A stretch of 64,000 nucleotides of DNA. Origin: Bacillota bacterium (lineage in GTDB: Bacteria > Bacillota > Clostridia > Oscillospirales > Ruminococcaceae). The DNA lies in contig JAEXUW010000011.1 in NCBI GenBank assembly GCA_023439835.1, positions 1 through 64,000 of the forward strand. Reading direction: 5' to 3'. Position 1 is the stretch's first letter. Every line of letters begins with the position of its first letter. A program made the translations under genes and the position numbers. The notes under the pieces are model-generated. The model worked only from the letters and a program-made list of their open reading frames with translations. It had not been told where the DNA came from and did not search any database. Positions 42,590 through 51,000 of the stretch are shown one piece after another.

Positions 42590-42916
42590 TTGCGTGACTG
42601 CAACAGATATGCGTTGAAGTGAAAGGTTGCTGACGGTATGTCAGGTAATTTTCATGGAGTATGTCCGATTTTAAACCGGGCGACTGTAATATTGAACACT
42701 GTATGTGCTTTGTGCTTGCTTGCGAAAGTTGAAGCCCTGCCCTTGTGTGCGTGTTTTAGTCGAATAATGTGAATGACATTCACCCGGAAAACAGCTTGTT
42801 TGTTTTTCGGTTTTTTTATTTGATTATCGCGGAACACACGGGAACGTGTTACAGAATTACTCATACCGGAGACGGTATGTGCCCCCACAATAAAACCCAT
42901 AAGGAGGCGATTTTAA
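42590..42916 (+). promoter_or_regulatory. S10 operon leader with intrinsic terminator (candidate attenuator)
   Basis: Within the long untranslated leader, CCGGAAAACA (42784-42793) pairs with TGTTTTTCGG (42801-42810) and is followed by seven T (42811-42817): a clear intrinsic terminator 100 bases before rpsJ. It is directly preceded by a perfect hairpin GTGAATG-A-CATTCAC (42769-42783) and followed by CATACC-GGAGAC-GGTATG (42861-42879 region). This layout suggests transcription attenuation of the ribosomal operon. The ligand is unknown; L4 control of the S10 leader is known from enterobacteria only as an analogy. Confidence 0.65.
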
Positions 42917-43231
42917 GTGGCAGTCAATGAAAAAATTAGAATCAAGATCAAGGGCTATGAGCACGCTGTAGTCGATGCGGCAGCAAGTAAAATTGTTGAA
43001 GCGGCAAAGCGTTCAGGCGCTAAGGTAAGCGGTCCTATTCCGCTCCCGACTGATAGAGAGATCATCACTATCTTGAGAGCCGTCCACAAGTATAAGGACA
43101 GCCGTGAGCAGTTCGAAATGAGAACTCACAAGAGATTGATCGACGTTATCAGACCGACAGGCGACACAACAGCAGCACTCCAGAACCTTGAACTCCCTGC
43201 AGGTGTGGATGTCGTAATGGAAATCAAGTAA
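42917..43231 (+). CDS. rpsJ: 30S ribosomal protein uS10
   Basis: The 104-residue protein starts at GTG after AAGGAGG. It contains RIKIKGYEHAVVDAAASKIV, GPIPLPTDREIITILRAVHK and EMRTHKRLIDVIRPTGDT, all conserved. It binds the 30S head and also serves as NusE in antitermination complexes. First gene of the operon; the long attenuator-like leader precedes it. Confidence 0.97.
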   Translation: MAVNEKIRIKIKGYEHAVVDAAASKIVEAAKRSGAKVSGPIPLPTDREIITILRAVHKYKDSREQFEMRTHKRLIDVIRPTGDTTAALQNLELPAGVDVVMEIK

Positions 43232-43326
43232 TTTCCAACGGAAATCGCTAGGCGATTTCAAAACGGTATCATTCGCAGGTCATGTTGACAGCTTTGTCAA
43301 CCAATAACCAATCAGGAGGAGAGAAT

Positions 43327-43962
43327 ATGCAAAAAGGTATCATCGGCAAGAAAATCGGTATGACACAGATTTTCGATGAAGCGGGAAAAGTAATTCCCGT
43401 AACAGTAGTAGAAGCCGGTCCTTGTGTAGTTGTTCAGAAGAAAACCGTTGAAAATGACGGATACAGCGCTGTTCAGCTCGGCTATGGCGAAATTCGCGCT
43501 AAGCGTGTTAACAAGGCTCAGGCAGGTCACTTCAAAAAAGCTGACGTTGCTCTCAAGAGAACTCTTAAGGAGTTCCGTTTTGACAGCACTGACGCTCTGA
43601 ACGTGGGCGACATCGTTAAGGCTGACACATTTGAGGTCGGCGACGTAGTTGACGTTCACGGAACCAGCAAGGGTAAAGGCTTTTCAGGATCAATCAAGCG
43701 TCACAATTTCTCAAGACTAAAGGAAACACACGGTACAGGCCCTGTTCACCGTCATGCAGGTTCAATGGGTGCGAACTCGTCACCTTCAAGAATCTTCAAG
43801 GGCAAGGGAATGCCTGGCCAGATGGGTAACGCAAAGGTTACCGTTCAGAACCTTGAAATCGTGAAAATTGACGCAGAAAATAATCTTATTGCAATCAGGG
43901 GCGCTGTCCCGGGTCCGAAGAACGGAACCGTTACAATTACCGATTGCATTAAGAAGGCTTAG
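43327..43962 (+). CDS. rplC: 50S ribosomal protein uL3
   Basis: The 211-residue protein begins MQKGIIGKKIGMTQIFDEAG and carries the conserved VHGTSKGKGFSGSIKRHNFS and GPVHRHAGSMGANSSPSRIF loop that reaches the peptidyl transferase centre. I chose the ATG at 43327, with GGAGGAG upstream; an in-frame ATG 45 bases earlier is not conserved. It initiates 50S assembly with uL24. Confidence 0.97.
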   Translation: MQKGIIGKKIGMTQIFDEAGKVIPVTVVEAGPCVVVQKKTVENDGYSAVQLGYGEIRAKRVNKAQAGHFKKADVALKRTLKEFRFDSTDALNVGDIVKADTFEVGDVVDVHGTSKGKGFSGSIKRHNFSRLKETHGTGPVHRHAGSMGANSSPSRIFKGKGMPGQMGNAKVTVQNLEIVKIDAENNLIAIRGAVPGPKNGTVTITDCIKKA

Positions 43963-43979
43963 CGGAAGGGGGAAGTAAG

Positions 43980-44603
43980 ATGCCAAAAGTATCAGTATAT
44001 GACATGACAGGCAAACAGCTTGCTGACACTGAGCTAGCGGATACAGTGTTCGGTATAAAGCCGAATGTGGAAGTTATGCACGCAATGGTAGTTAACTACC
44101 TTGCAAATCAGAGACAGGGAACACAGTCCACACTTACACGTACAGAAGTACGCGGTGGCGGAAGAAAGCCCTGGAGACAGAAGGGTACAGGCCACGCAAG
44201 ACAGGGCTCGATAAGATCGCCCCAGTGGACACACGGTGGAGTAGCACTCGGACCGAAGCCCAGAAGCTACAGATTTGCACTTAATAAGAAAGTCAAAAGA
44301 CTTGCTATGAAGTCTGCTCTTTCAACAAAGGTTATCGACAACAACATTATCGTTCTTGACGCTATCAAGTTTGAGGAGTTCAAGACTAAGGCTTGCATCA
44401 ACATGCTTAGTGCGCTAAACGTAACTGGCAAGGCACTCATCGTAATGCCTGAAGTTGATAAAATGATCATCAAGAGCGCAGCAAACATTCCCGGTGTAAA
44501 GACAACTCTTGTCAACACACTGAGTGTTTATGACATTTTAAACTATGACAAGTTCATTGTTGTAAAAGACGCTGTCGCAAAGATTGAGGAGGTGTATGCA
44601 TAA
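43980..44603 (+). CDS. rplD: 50S ribosomal protein uL4
   Basis: The 207-residue protein contains the exit-tunnel loop region with RTEVRGGGRKPWRQKGTGHA and RQGSIRSPQWTHGGVALGPK. In some bacteria L4 represses its own operon through the S10 leader; whether that applies to the leader here is unknown. The stop overlaps the rplW start, indicating coupling. Confidence 0.97.
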   Translation: MPKVSVYDMTGKQLADTELADTVFGIKPNVEVMHAMVVNYLANQRQGTQSTLTRTEVRGGGRKPWRQKGTGHARQGSIRSPQWTHGGVALGPKPRSYRFALNKKVKRLAMKSALSTKVIDNNIIVLDAIKFEEFKTKACINMLSALNVTGKALIVMPEVDKMIIKSAANIPGVKTTLVNTLSVYDILNYDKFIVVKDAVAKIEEVYA

Positions 44604-44893
44604 TGATAGCTCAGGAAATTATCATTAAGCCCGTCATCACAGAGCGTTCAATGGAAGGCATTGCGGTGAGCAAATACACATTCAAGGTTGCCAAGGGTGC
44701 TAACAAAATTGAAATTGCCAAGGCGGTTGAGGAGCTTTTCGGCGTTAAAGTCGCAAAGGTGAACACAATGAACGTCAGAGGCAGATTCAAGAGAATGGGC
44801 AAAACCGGCGGCTATAAGCCAAGCTGGAAAAAGGCAATCGTTACGCTCGCTGACGGTGAGAAGACAATCGAATTTTTTGAAGGTCTTGTCTGA
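44603..44893 (+). CDS. rplW: 50S ribosomal protein uL23
   Basis: The 96-residue protein shows IIIKPVITERSMEGIAVSKY, VEELFGVKVAKVNTMNVRG and KKAIVTLADGEKTIEFFEG. It sits at the tunnel exit and docks trigger factor and SRP. Its ATG overlaps the rplD stop (TAATG). Confidence 0.97.
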   Translation: MIAQEIIIKPVITERSMEGIAVSKYTFKVAKGANKIEIAKAVEELFGVKVAKVNTMNVRGRFKRMGKTGGYKPSWKKAIVTLADGEKTIEFFEGLV

Positions 44894-44977
44894 TAAACAG
44901 CGGCACCGTGCGGCATAAAGCCGCAGGAAAGTATGGGGATAATTAATCCTCGCGAAACCTCAAAAGGAGTGAAACAA

Positions 44978-45811
44978 ATGGCAATAAAAAGCTATAAGCC
45001 GACGACTCCGAGCAGAAGAGAAATGACTGTTACTGATTATTCTGCTCTGTCAAAGGTTAAGCCGGAAAAAAGCCTTCTTGAACCTTTAAAGAAGAATGCC
45101 GGCAGAAACAGCTACGGCAGAATCACTGTTCGTCACAGAGGTGGCGGAAACAGAAGAAAATACCGTATCATTGATTTCAAAAGAGATAAATTCGATATGA
45201 ACGCAACTGTAATGACAATTGAGTATGATCCTAACCGTTCAGCTCACATTGCACTTTTACAGTATGAGGATGGCGAAAAGCGTTATATTCTCGCACCAAA
45301 CGGCTTAAACGTCGGTGACGTTATAAGCTCGGGAACCGGCGCTGATATCAAGCCCGGAAACGCTCTCCCTCTCACAAGCATTCCAGTCGGTACTTTTATT
45401 CACAACGTTGAGCTTTATCCCGGAAAGGGCGCACAGCTTGTTCGTGCAGCCGGAAATATGGCTCAGCTAATGGCTAGAGAAGGCGATTATGCGCTTATCA
45501 GACTTCCGTCGGGTGAGTTAAGAAAGGTTCCTGTAACCTGTATCGCAACAATCGGCCAGGTCGGAAATATCGACCATGAAAATGTCAACATCGGAAAAGC
45601 CGGAAGAAAGCGCAATATGGGCTGGAAGCCGACAGTCCGCGGATCAGTAATGAACCCGTGCGACCACCCTCACGGAGGCGGTGAAGGAAAGTCACCTATC
45701 GGACGTCCCGGACCTGTCACACCTTGGGGCAAGCCGGCACTCGGATACAAGACACGTGCTAAGCATCATCGCTCTGATAAATTTATCGTAAAACGCAGAA
45801 ACGGTAAGTAA
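44978..45811 (+). CDS. rplB: 50S ribosomal protein uL2
   Basis: The 277-residue protein starts MAIKSYKPTTPSRREMTV and contains GRNSYGRITVRHRGGGNRRK and the conserved NPCDHPHGGGEGKSPIGRPG with the His important for subunit association. AAAGGAGTGAAAC precedes the ATG at 44978; the longer in-frame start at 44933 is not conserved. Confidence 0.97.
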   Translation: MAIKSYKPTTPSRREMTVTDYSALSKVKPEKSLLEPLKKNAGRNSYGRITVRHRGGGNRRKYRIIDFKRDKFDMNATVMTIEYDPNRSAHIALLQYEDGEKRYILAPNGLNVGDVISSGTGADIKPGNALPLTSIPVGTFIHNVELYPGKGAQLVRAAGNMAQLMAREGDYALIRLPSGELRKVPVTCIATIGQVGNIDHENVNIGKAGRKRNMGWKPTVRGSVMNPCDHPHGGGEGKSPIGRPGPVTPWGKPALGYKTRAKHHRSDKFIVKRRNGK

Positions 45812-45833
45812 TACGAAAGGAGGCAGATGAATA

Positions 45834-46118
45834 ATGGGCAGAAGTGTCAAGAAGGGCCCTTACGTACAAGAGGTTCTTATTAAAAGAGTTTTACAGATGA
45901 ACGAAGCTGGGGAACATAAGGTTCTCAAAACATGGAGCAGGGCTTCTACAATTTTCCCTGATTTCGTTGGTCATACATTCGCCGTTCATGACGGTCGCAA
46001 GCATGTTCCCGTTTATGTCACAGAGGATATGGTAGGACACAAGCTCGGTGAGTTTGCACCGACCAGAACTTATAAAGGGCACGCGGGGTCAAGAATCTCA
46101 AATAATGGAAAGAAGTAG
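45834..46118 (+). CDS. rpsS: 30S ribosomal protein uS19
   Basis: The 94-residue protein has MGRSVKKGPYVQEVLIKRVL, the conserved KTWSRASTIFPDFVGHTFAV and GHKLGEFAPTRTYKGHAG. It lies in the 30S head and contacts the A-site finger. AGGAGG is present upstream. Confidence 0.97.
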   Translation: MGRSVKKGPYVQEVLIKRVLQMNEAGEHKVLKTWSRASTIFPDFVGHTFAVHDGRKHVPVYVTEDMVGHKLGEFAPTRTYKGHAGSRISNNGKK

Positions 46119-46137
46119 GCCGGAAGGAGGAATTCAA

Positions 46138-46473
46138 ATGGAAGCAAGAGCATATTTAAGAAATGCTCGCATCGCCCCCAGAAAGGTTCAGATTGTTCTG
46201 GATCTAATCAGAGGGAAAAACACCGAAGTTGCGATCGCAACTTTAAAGCACACACCCAAGGCTGCCTGTGAATACCTTGAGAAGCTCCTCAAGTCGGCCA
46301 TCGCAAACGCTGAAAACAATCACAATATGGACAAGAACAACCTTTATGTTGCTGAATGTTTTGTTTGCCCCGGACCCATTATGAAGAGGATTATGCCAAG
46401 AGCACAGGGCAGAGCGTTCCGCATCTTGAAGAGAACGTCACATGTCACAATCGTTCTCAAAGAGAAGGAATAA
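46138..46473 (+). CDS. rplV: 50S ribosomal protein uL22
   Basis: The 111-residue protein begins MEARAYLRNARIAPRKVQIV and ends RGRAFRILKRTSHVTIVLKE-like (AQGRAFRILKRTSHVTIVL). Its beta hairpin lines the exit tunnel. I take the ATG at 46138 behind GGAGG; an in-frame ATG at 46048 lies inside rpsS. Confidence 0.96.
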   Translation: MEARAYLRNARIAPRKVQIVLDLIRGKNTEVAIATLKHTPKAACEYLEKLLKSAIANAENNHNMDKNNLYVAECFVCPGPIMKRIMPRAQGRAFRILKRTSHVTIVLKEKE

Positions 46474-46494
46474 TGCTGAAAGAGGAGGTAAACT

Positions 46495-47196
46495 ATGGGC
46501 CAGAAAGTAAATCCGCACGGACTTCGTGTAGGAGTAATCAAGGATTGGGATTCCCGCTGGTTTGCAAATAAAAGCACTTTCGGCGACACTCTGGTTGAGG
46601 ATTACAACATTCGTAATTTTATTAAGAAGAGCTTGTACGCTGCAGGTGTTCCGCGCATCGAAATCGAAAGATTTGCAGATAAGGTTAAAATCCACATTCA
46701 CTGTGCCAAGCCCGGTATTGTTATCGGAAGAGGCGGCACAGAAATCGAAAAGCTTCGCAATAAGGTTGAAGCAATGATAAAGAAGTCGGTAGCAATCAAC
46801 ATTGTTGAGGTTAAGCTTCCTGACGTAGACGCACAGCTTGTTGCAGAATCAATTGCCGCTCAGCTTGAGAACAGAATTTCGTTCAGAAGAGCAATGAAGC
46901 AGTCAATAGGAAGAGCAATGAAGCTTGGCGCAAAGGGTATCAAAACCCGCGTATCAGGACGTCTTGGCGGTGCTGAAATCGCACGTTCTGAGAGCTATCA
47001 CGAGGGAACAATTCCGCTTCAGACAATCAGAGCCGACATTGATTACGGAACTGCTGAGGCACACACAACATACGGACGTTTAGGCGTTAAGGTATGGATT
47101 TATAGGGGAGAGGTTCTCAAGGGTGAAGTTCCCGCGCAGAGACCGGCAAATTCAAGACCCCCGAGAAGAAACCGTAATGAAGGAGGTAACAAGTAA
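46495..47196 (+). CDS. rpsC: 30S ribosomal protein uS3
   Basis: The 233-residue protein opens MGQKVNPHGLRVGVIKDWDS and includes the KH-type GIVIGRGGTEIEKLRNKVE and the C-terminal GRLGGAEIARSESYHEG. It forms the mRNA entry channel. The stop overlaps the start of rplP. Confidence 0.97.
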   Translation: MGQKVNPHGLRVGVIKDWDSRWFANKSTFGDTLVEDYNIRNFIKKSLYAAGVPRIEIERFADKVKIHIHCAKPGIVIGRGGTEIEKLRNKVEAMIKKSVAINIVEVKLPDVDAQLVAESIAAQLENRISFRRAMKQSIGRAMKLGAKGIKTRVSGRLGGAEIARSESYHEGTIPLQTIRADIDYGTAEAHTTYGRLGVKVWIYRGEVLKGEVPAQRPANSRPPRRNRNEGGNK

Positions 47197-47630
47197 TGCT
47201 ACTTCCAAAAAGAGTTAAGTATAGAAGACAGCATCGCGGTCGTCTTACAGGTAAGGCAATGCGCGGTAACACTGTCTCAAACGGTGAGTTTGGTCTTCAG
47301 GCACTTGCGCCTGCATGGATCACTTCAAACCAGATTGAAGCAGCCCGTATCGCAATGACACGTTACATCAAGCGTGGCGGTCAGGTATGGATAAAGATAT
47401 TCCCCGACAAGCCTGTCACAGAGAAGCCAGCTGAAACACGAATGGGTTCAGGTAAGGGTTCTCCGGAATACTGGGTTGCAGTAGTTAAGCCGGGACGCAT
47501 TATGTTTGAAATTTCCGGCGTAAGTGAGGAAATCGCAAGAGAAGCTATGAGACTTGCGATGCACAAGCTTCCTATCAAATGCAAATTTGTTACGAAGCAG
47601 GATACTCAGGAAACGGGTGGTGAGCAATAA
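47196..47630 (+). CDS. rplP: 50S ribosomal protein uL16
   Basis: The 144-residue protein shows MLLPKRVKYRRQHRGRLTGK, RIAMTRYIKRGGQVWIKIFP and the conserved TRMGSGKGSPEYWVAVVKPG. It organises the A-site region of the 50S subunit. It is joined to its neighbours by one- to four-base overlaps. Confidence 0.97.
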   Translation: MLLPKRVKYRRQHRGRLTGKAMRGNTVSNGEFGLQALAPAWITSNQIEAARIAMTRYIKRGGQVWIKIFPDKPVTEKPAETRMGSGKGSPEYWVAVVKPGRIMFEISGVSEEIAREAMRLAMHKLPIKCKFVTKQDTQETGGEQ

Positions 47631-47827
47631 TGAAAGCTAATGAATTACGTGATATGACTGTCAGTGAGCTTAATGATAAGCTTGTTGATCTAAAGAAGGA
47701 GCTTTTCAACCTTCGCTTTCAGCACGCTGTTAATCAGCTTGAAAACCCTATGCGTTTATCCGCAGTAAAAAAGGATATTGCTCGAGTAAAGACATTCATT
47801 CGTAAGCAAGATTCCAGCGTACAGTAA
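47630..47827 (+). CDS. rpmC: 50S ribosomal protein uL29
   Basis: The 65-residue two-helix protein has LRDMTVSELNDKLVDLKKEL, FNLRFQHAVNQLENPMRL and a final VKKDIARVKTFIRKQ. It sits by the tunnel exit beside uL23. The ATG overlaps the rplP stop. Confidence 0.96.
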   Translation: MKANELRDMTVSELNDKLVDLKKELFNLRFQHAVNQLENPMRLSAVKKDIARVKTFIRKQDSSVQ

Positions 47828-47845
47828 CGAAGGGAGGAATAGGCT

Positions 47846-48103
47846 GTGAGTGAAAGAAATCTCAGAAAAACGAGAGTTGGAAAGGTTGTCAGCGACAAGA
47901 TGGACAAGACAATTGTCGTCGCAATTGAGGACAACATCCAGCACCCGCTTTATAAGAAAACTATCAAGAGAACCGTCAAGCTCAAGGCTCATGACGAAAA
48001 TAACGAATGCGGCATCGGTGATCGCGTTGAGGTAATGGAAACAAGACCTCTGTCGAAGGACAAAAGATGGCGTTTAGTTGAAGTTCTTGAAAAAGCGAAG
48101 TAA
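47846..48103 (+). CDS. rpsQ: 30S ribosomal protein uS17
   Basis: The 85-residue OB-fold protein begins at a GTG behind GGGAGG and contains RKTRVGKVVSDKMDKTIVVA and the conserved HDENNECGIGDRVEVMETRP. It binds helix 11 of 16S rRNA early in assembly. Confidence 0.96.
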   Translation: MSERNLRKTRVGKVVSDKMDKTIVVAIEDNIQHPLYKKTIKRTVKLKAHDENNECGIGDRVEVMETRPLSKDKRWRLVEVLEKAK

Positions 48104-48148
48104 TAAACTTAATTTTCTACCTCTATTTTGTGAAAGGAGGAACACACT

Positions 48149-48517
48149 GTGATCCAAATGCAATCATACCTAAAGGTTGCTGACAACACCGGCGCGAAAG
48201 AGCTTATGTGTATCAGAGTCTTGGGTGGAACACGCAGAAAATACGCCAATATCGGCGACGTTGTGGTCGCTTCCGTTAAGAAAGCAACACCCGGCGGCGT
48301 TGTTAAAAAAGGCGATGTGGTTAAAGCAGTAATAGTTCGTTCAGCAAAAGGCCTTCGCCGTGAAGACGGAACATACATCCGTTTTGACGAGAATGCCGCT
48401 GTCATAGTCAAAGAAGATAAAAACCCAAGAGGAACCCGTATTTTCGGGCCGGTGGCAAGAGAGCTTCGTGAGAAAGAATATCTCAAGATTCTCAGCCTTG
48501 CTCCCGAAGTATTATAA
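48149..48517 (+). CDS. rplN: 50S ribosomal protein uL14
   Basis: The 122-residue protein starts at a GTG after AAAGGAGG, giving MIQMQSYLKVADNTGAKELM, followed by GDVVVASVKKATPGGVVKKG and FGPVARELREKEYLKILSLA. It helps form an intersubunit bridge. Spacing of 45 bases to rpsQ is the widest in this part of the operon. Confidence 0.97.
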   Translation: MIQMQSYLKVADNTGAKELMCIRVLGGTRRKYANIGDVVVASVKKATPGGVVKKGDVVKAVIVRSAKGLRREDGTYIRFDENAAVIVKEDKNPRGTRIFGPVARELREKEYLKILSLAPEVL

Positions 48518-48534
48518 TGGGAGGTGTCGTAAAA

Positions 48535-48858
48535 ATGAACAAGTTACACGTTAAATCAGGCGACACCGTCGTTATCCTTTCCGGCAAGGATAAGGGCAAA
48601 AAGGGAAAGGTTCTTGAGGTTTCACCGAAGGAGCAGAAGGTTATCATCGAGGGTGTCAACATGGTTACCAAGCACGTTAAGCCGACAAGAGTCGGTCAGT
48701 CAGGCGGAATCGTCAAGGCTGAGGGCGCGCTTTATGCTTCAAAGGTTATGGCTGTCTGCCCTAAGTGCGGAAAGCCCACAAGAATCGGTCATAAGCTAAA
48801 CGCCGACGGAACAAAGTCCAGAGTTTGCAAGAACGCAAACTGTGGCGGAACATTTTAA
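48535..48858 (+). CDS. rplX: 50S ribosomal protein uL24
   Basis: The 107-residue KOW-domain protein has KLHVKSGDTVVILSGKDKGK, GVNMVTKHVKPT and a C-terminal Cys4 ribbon (CPKCGKPTRIGH and CKNANCGG). It initiates 50S assembly. I take the ATG at 48535 after GGGAGGTG; the in-frame ATG at 48517 overlaps the site. Confidence 0.96.
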   Translation: MNKLHVKSGDTVVILSGKDKGKKGKVLEVSPKEQKVIIEGVNMVTKHVKPTRVGQSGGIVKAEGALYASKVMAVCPKCGKPTRIGHKLNADGTKSRVCKNANCGGTF

Positions 48859-48873
48859 TTAAGGAGAAACGAT

Positions 48874-49413
48874 ATGGCTAGATTAAAAGAACATTATGTC
48901 AGCACCGTAGCTCCTGCTATGATGAAAAAGTTCGGCTATAAAAACGTCATGGAAATCCCGAAGCTTGACAAGGTTATTATCAATGTCGGCTGCGGTGAGG
49001 CCAAGGAAAACAAAAAGGTTGTCGATGCTATCATTAGCGATCTTGCCCTGATCACTGGTCAGAAGGCAATTGAGTGTAAGGCTAAGAAGTCCGTTGCGAA
49101 CTTCAAGCTTCGTGAAGGCATGACAATCGGCGTTAAGGTCACTCTTCGTTCTGAAAAAATGTATGAATTTGTTGACAGGCTCTTTAATGTTGCGTTCCCA
49201 CGTGTTCGTGACTTCAGAGGCATCAATGGAAATTCATTTGACGGAAGAGGAAACTATTCAACAGGAATTAAGGAACAGCTGATATTCCCTGAAATCGAAT
49301 ATGATAAAATCGACAAGGTCCGCGGTATGGATATTAACTTTATCACAACTGCGAAGACCGACGAAGAAGCTAAAGAGCTGCTTACACTAATGGGCGCTCC
49401 GTTTGCTAAGTAA
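48874..49413 (+). CDS. rplE: 50S ribosomal protein uL5
   Basis: The 179-residue protein contains YKNVMEIPKLDKVIINVGCG, LITGQKAIECKAKKSVANFK and DFRGINGNSFDGRGNYSTGI. It binds 5S rRNA and contacts P-site tRNA. AAGGAG lies nine bases before the ATG. Confidence 0.97.
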   Translation: MARLKEHYVSTVAPAMMKKFGYKNVMEIPKLDKVIINVGCGEAKENKKVVDAIISDLALITGQKAIECKAKKSVANFKLREGMTIGVKVTLRSEKMYEFVDRLFNVAFPRVRDFRGINGNSFDGRGNYSTGIKEQLIFPEIEYDKIDKVRGMDINFITTAKTDEEAKELLTLMGAPFAK

Positions 49414-49428
49414 GGGGGAGAATTTTTT

Positions 49429-49614
49429 ATGGCAAAGATGTCTATGAAACTTAAACAGCAGGCTGAGCCTAAGTTTTCCACCCGTTCTTATAACAGGTGC
49501 AAAATTTGCGGAAGACCGCACGCTTACTTGAGAAAATTCGGCGTATGCCGTATTTGTTTTAGAGAGCTTGCACATGACGGTCAGATTCCCGGGGTTAGAA
49601 AAGCTAGCTGGTAA
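49429..49614 (+). CDS. rpsZ: 30S ribosomal protein uS14, type Z (zinc form)
   Basis: The 61-residue protein is the short zinc-binding form. The four ligands are in RCKICGRPHAYLRKFGVCRI (CxxC...CxxC completed by CRICF). It sits in the 30S head. It is the form encoded in the main operon of many Firmicutes; a zinc-free paralog, if any, is outside this window. Confidence 0.96.
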   Translation: MAKMSMKLKQQAEPKFSTRSYNRCKICGRPHAYLRKFGVCRICFRELAHDGQIPGVRKASW

Positions 49615-49638
49615 GCATTTGCAAAGGAGGTTAACGGC

Positions 49639-50037
49639 ATGCAAATTACAGATACAATCGCTGATTTACTGACAAGAATTCGCAATGCGAGTTCTGCCAA
49701 GCACGCAACAGTTGACGTTCCTGCATCTAATATGAAAAAGTCAATTATACAGATTCTCGTTGACGAGGGTTATGTAAAGGGATTTCAATTCATTGAGGAC
49801 GGAAAGCAGGGTATAATCAGAATTACTCTAAAATATAGTGAGAACAGAGCTCCGGTTATTACAGGTCTTAAGAGGGTATCAAAGCCCGGACTAAGAATCT
49901 ATTCTAGCTGTGAGGATATGCCTAAGGTCATGAAAGGTCTTGGAACAGCAGTTATTTCCACTTCAAAGGGAATAATGACTGACAAGAAGGCCCGTGAAAT
50001 GAATGTTGGCGGCGAAGTTCTTGCTTTTATCTGGTAA
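49639..50037 (+). CDS. rpsH: 30S ribosomal protein uS8
   Basis: The 132-residue protein has MQITDTIADLLTRIRNASSA, a middle GYVKGFQFIEDGKQGIIRIT and C-terminal VISTSKGIMTDKKAREMNVG. It binds the central domain of 16S rRNA and in E. coli represses the spc operon. AAAGGAGG precedes the start. Confidence 0.97.
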   Translation: MQITDTIADLLTRIRNASSAKHATVDVPASNMKKSIIQILVDEGYVKGFQFIEDGKQGIIRITLKYSENRAPVITGLKRVSKPGLRIYSSCEDMPKVMKGLGTAVISTSKGIMTDKKAREMNVGGEVLAFIW

Positions 50038-50049
50038 GGAGGACGTGAA

Positions 50050-50607
50050 ATGTCTAGAATAGGTAGAAAACCCATTACTGTTCCTGCCGGAGTTGAAGTA
50101 AACATTAACAATAACGTCGTGGCTGTCAAAGGTCCTAAAGGAACATTGGAAAGAGCATTTTCCAAAGATTTAATAATCACATTAGATAACGGTACGCTTA
50201 CAGTTGAGCGTCCGTCAGACGAAAGCAGACATAAGGCGCTACACGGTCTGACAAGAACACTTATTTCCAATATGGTTGAGGGTGTAACAGCAGGCTACAG
50301 CAAGACACTTGAAATTGAGGGTGTCGGCTATCGTGCAGCAAAGCAGGGCAGTAACCTTGTGATGAACCTTGGTTATTCACATCAGGTTATCATTCCTGAA
50401 ATTCCGGGGATTACAATTGAAGTTCCCCAGCCCAACAGAATTATAATCAACGGAATTGACAAGCAGGCTGTCGGTCAGTTTGCGTGCGAAGTCCGTGAGA
50501 AGCGTCCTCCTGAGCCTTATAAGGGCAAGGGCATCCGCTATGCAGGCGAGCGTATCATCCGTAAGGAAGGTAAGGCTGGTAAGGGTAGCAAGGGCGGCAA
50601 GAAGTAA
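50050..50607 (+). CDS. rplF: 50S ribosomal protein uL6
   Basis: The 185-residue protein shows MSRIGRKPITVPAGVEVNIN, KTLEIEGVGYRAAKQGSNLV and the C-terminal YKGKGIRYAGERIIRKEGKA. It lies near the sarcin-ricin loop, where elongation factors bind. A Gly/Lys-rich tail extends the normal end slightly. Confidence 0.97.
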   Translation: MSRIGRKPITVPAGVEVNINNNVVAVKGPKGTLERAFSKDLIITLDNGTLTVERPSDESRHKALHGLTRTLISNMVEGVTAGYSKTLEIEGVGYRAAKQGSNLVMNLGYSHQVIIPEIPGITIEVPQPNRIIINGIDKQAVGQFACEVREKRPPEPYKGKGIRYAGERIIRKEGKAGKGSKGGKK

Positions 50608-50624
50608 TAAAGGAGTGAATTACA

Positions 50625-50984
50625 ATGGTGAAAAAGCTTGACCGAGCAGAATCGAGAGCAAAAAGACATAAGCGTGTCCGTGCGAAAATTTCAGGAACAT
50701 CCGAGTGTCCCCGCCTTAATGTATTCCGCTCCGCAAAGCATATATACGCACAGCTTATCGACGATGTCAACGGTATAACACTTGCAGCTGCTTCAAGTCT
50801 TGAAAAAGATTTTGAGGGAAGCGGAGGAAACACTGAAGGCGCACACAAGGTCGGTTTGCTTATTGCCAAGCACGCAGTAGAAAAGGGAATTTCCGAAGTC
50901 GTATTTGACAGAGGCGGTTATCTTTATCACGGCCGTGTGAAGGAATTAGCTGAGGGTGCTCGCGAGGGCGGTCTCAAGTTCTAA
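50625..50984 (+). CDS. rplR: 50S ribosomal protein uL18
   Basis: The 119-residue protein has SGTSECPRLNVFRSAKHIYA, QLIDDVNGITLAAASS and the C-terminal DRGGYLYHGRVKELAEGARE. It brings 5S rRNA to the 50S subunit together with uL5. AAAGGAG precedes the ATG. Confidence 0.97.
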   Translation: MVKKLDRAESRAKRHKRVRAKISGTSECPRLNVFRSAKHIYAQLIDDVNGITLAAASSLEKDFEGSGGNTEGAHKVGLLIAKHAVEKGISEVVFDRGGYLYHGRVKELAEGAREGGLKF

Positions 50985-51000
50985 AGAGGAGGTAGTAAGT

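Noticed and set aside
42652..42900. 82-residue frame on the minus strand in the S10 leader
   Set aside because: It is antisense to the leader hairpins, lacks a ribosome site, and the leader explains the sequence better.
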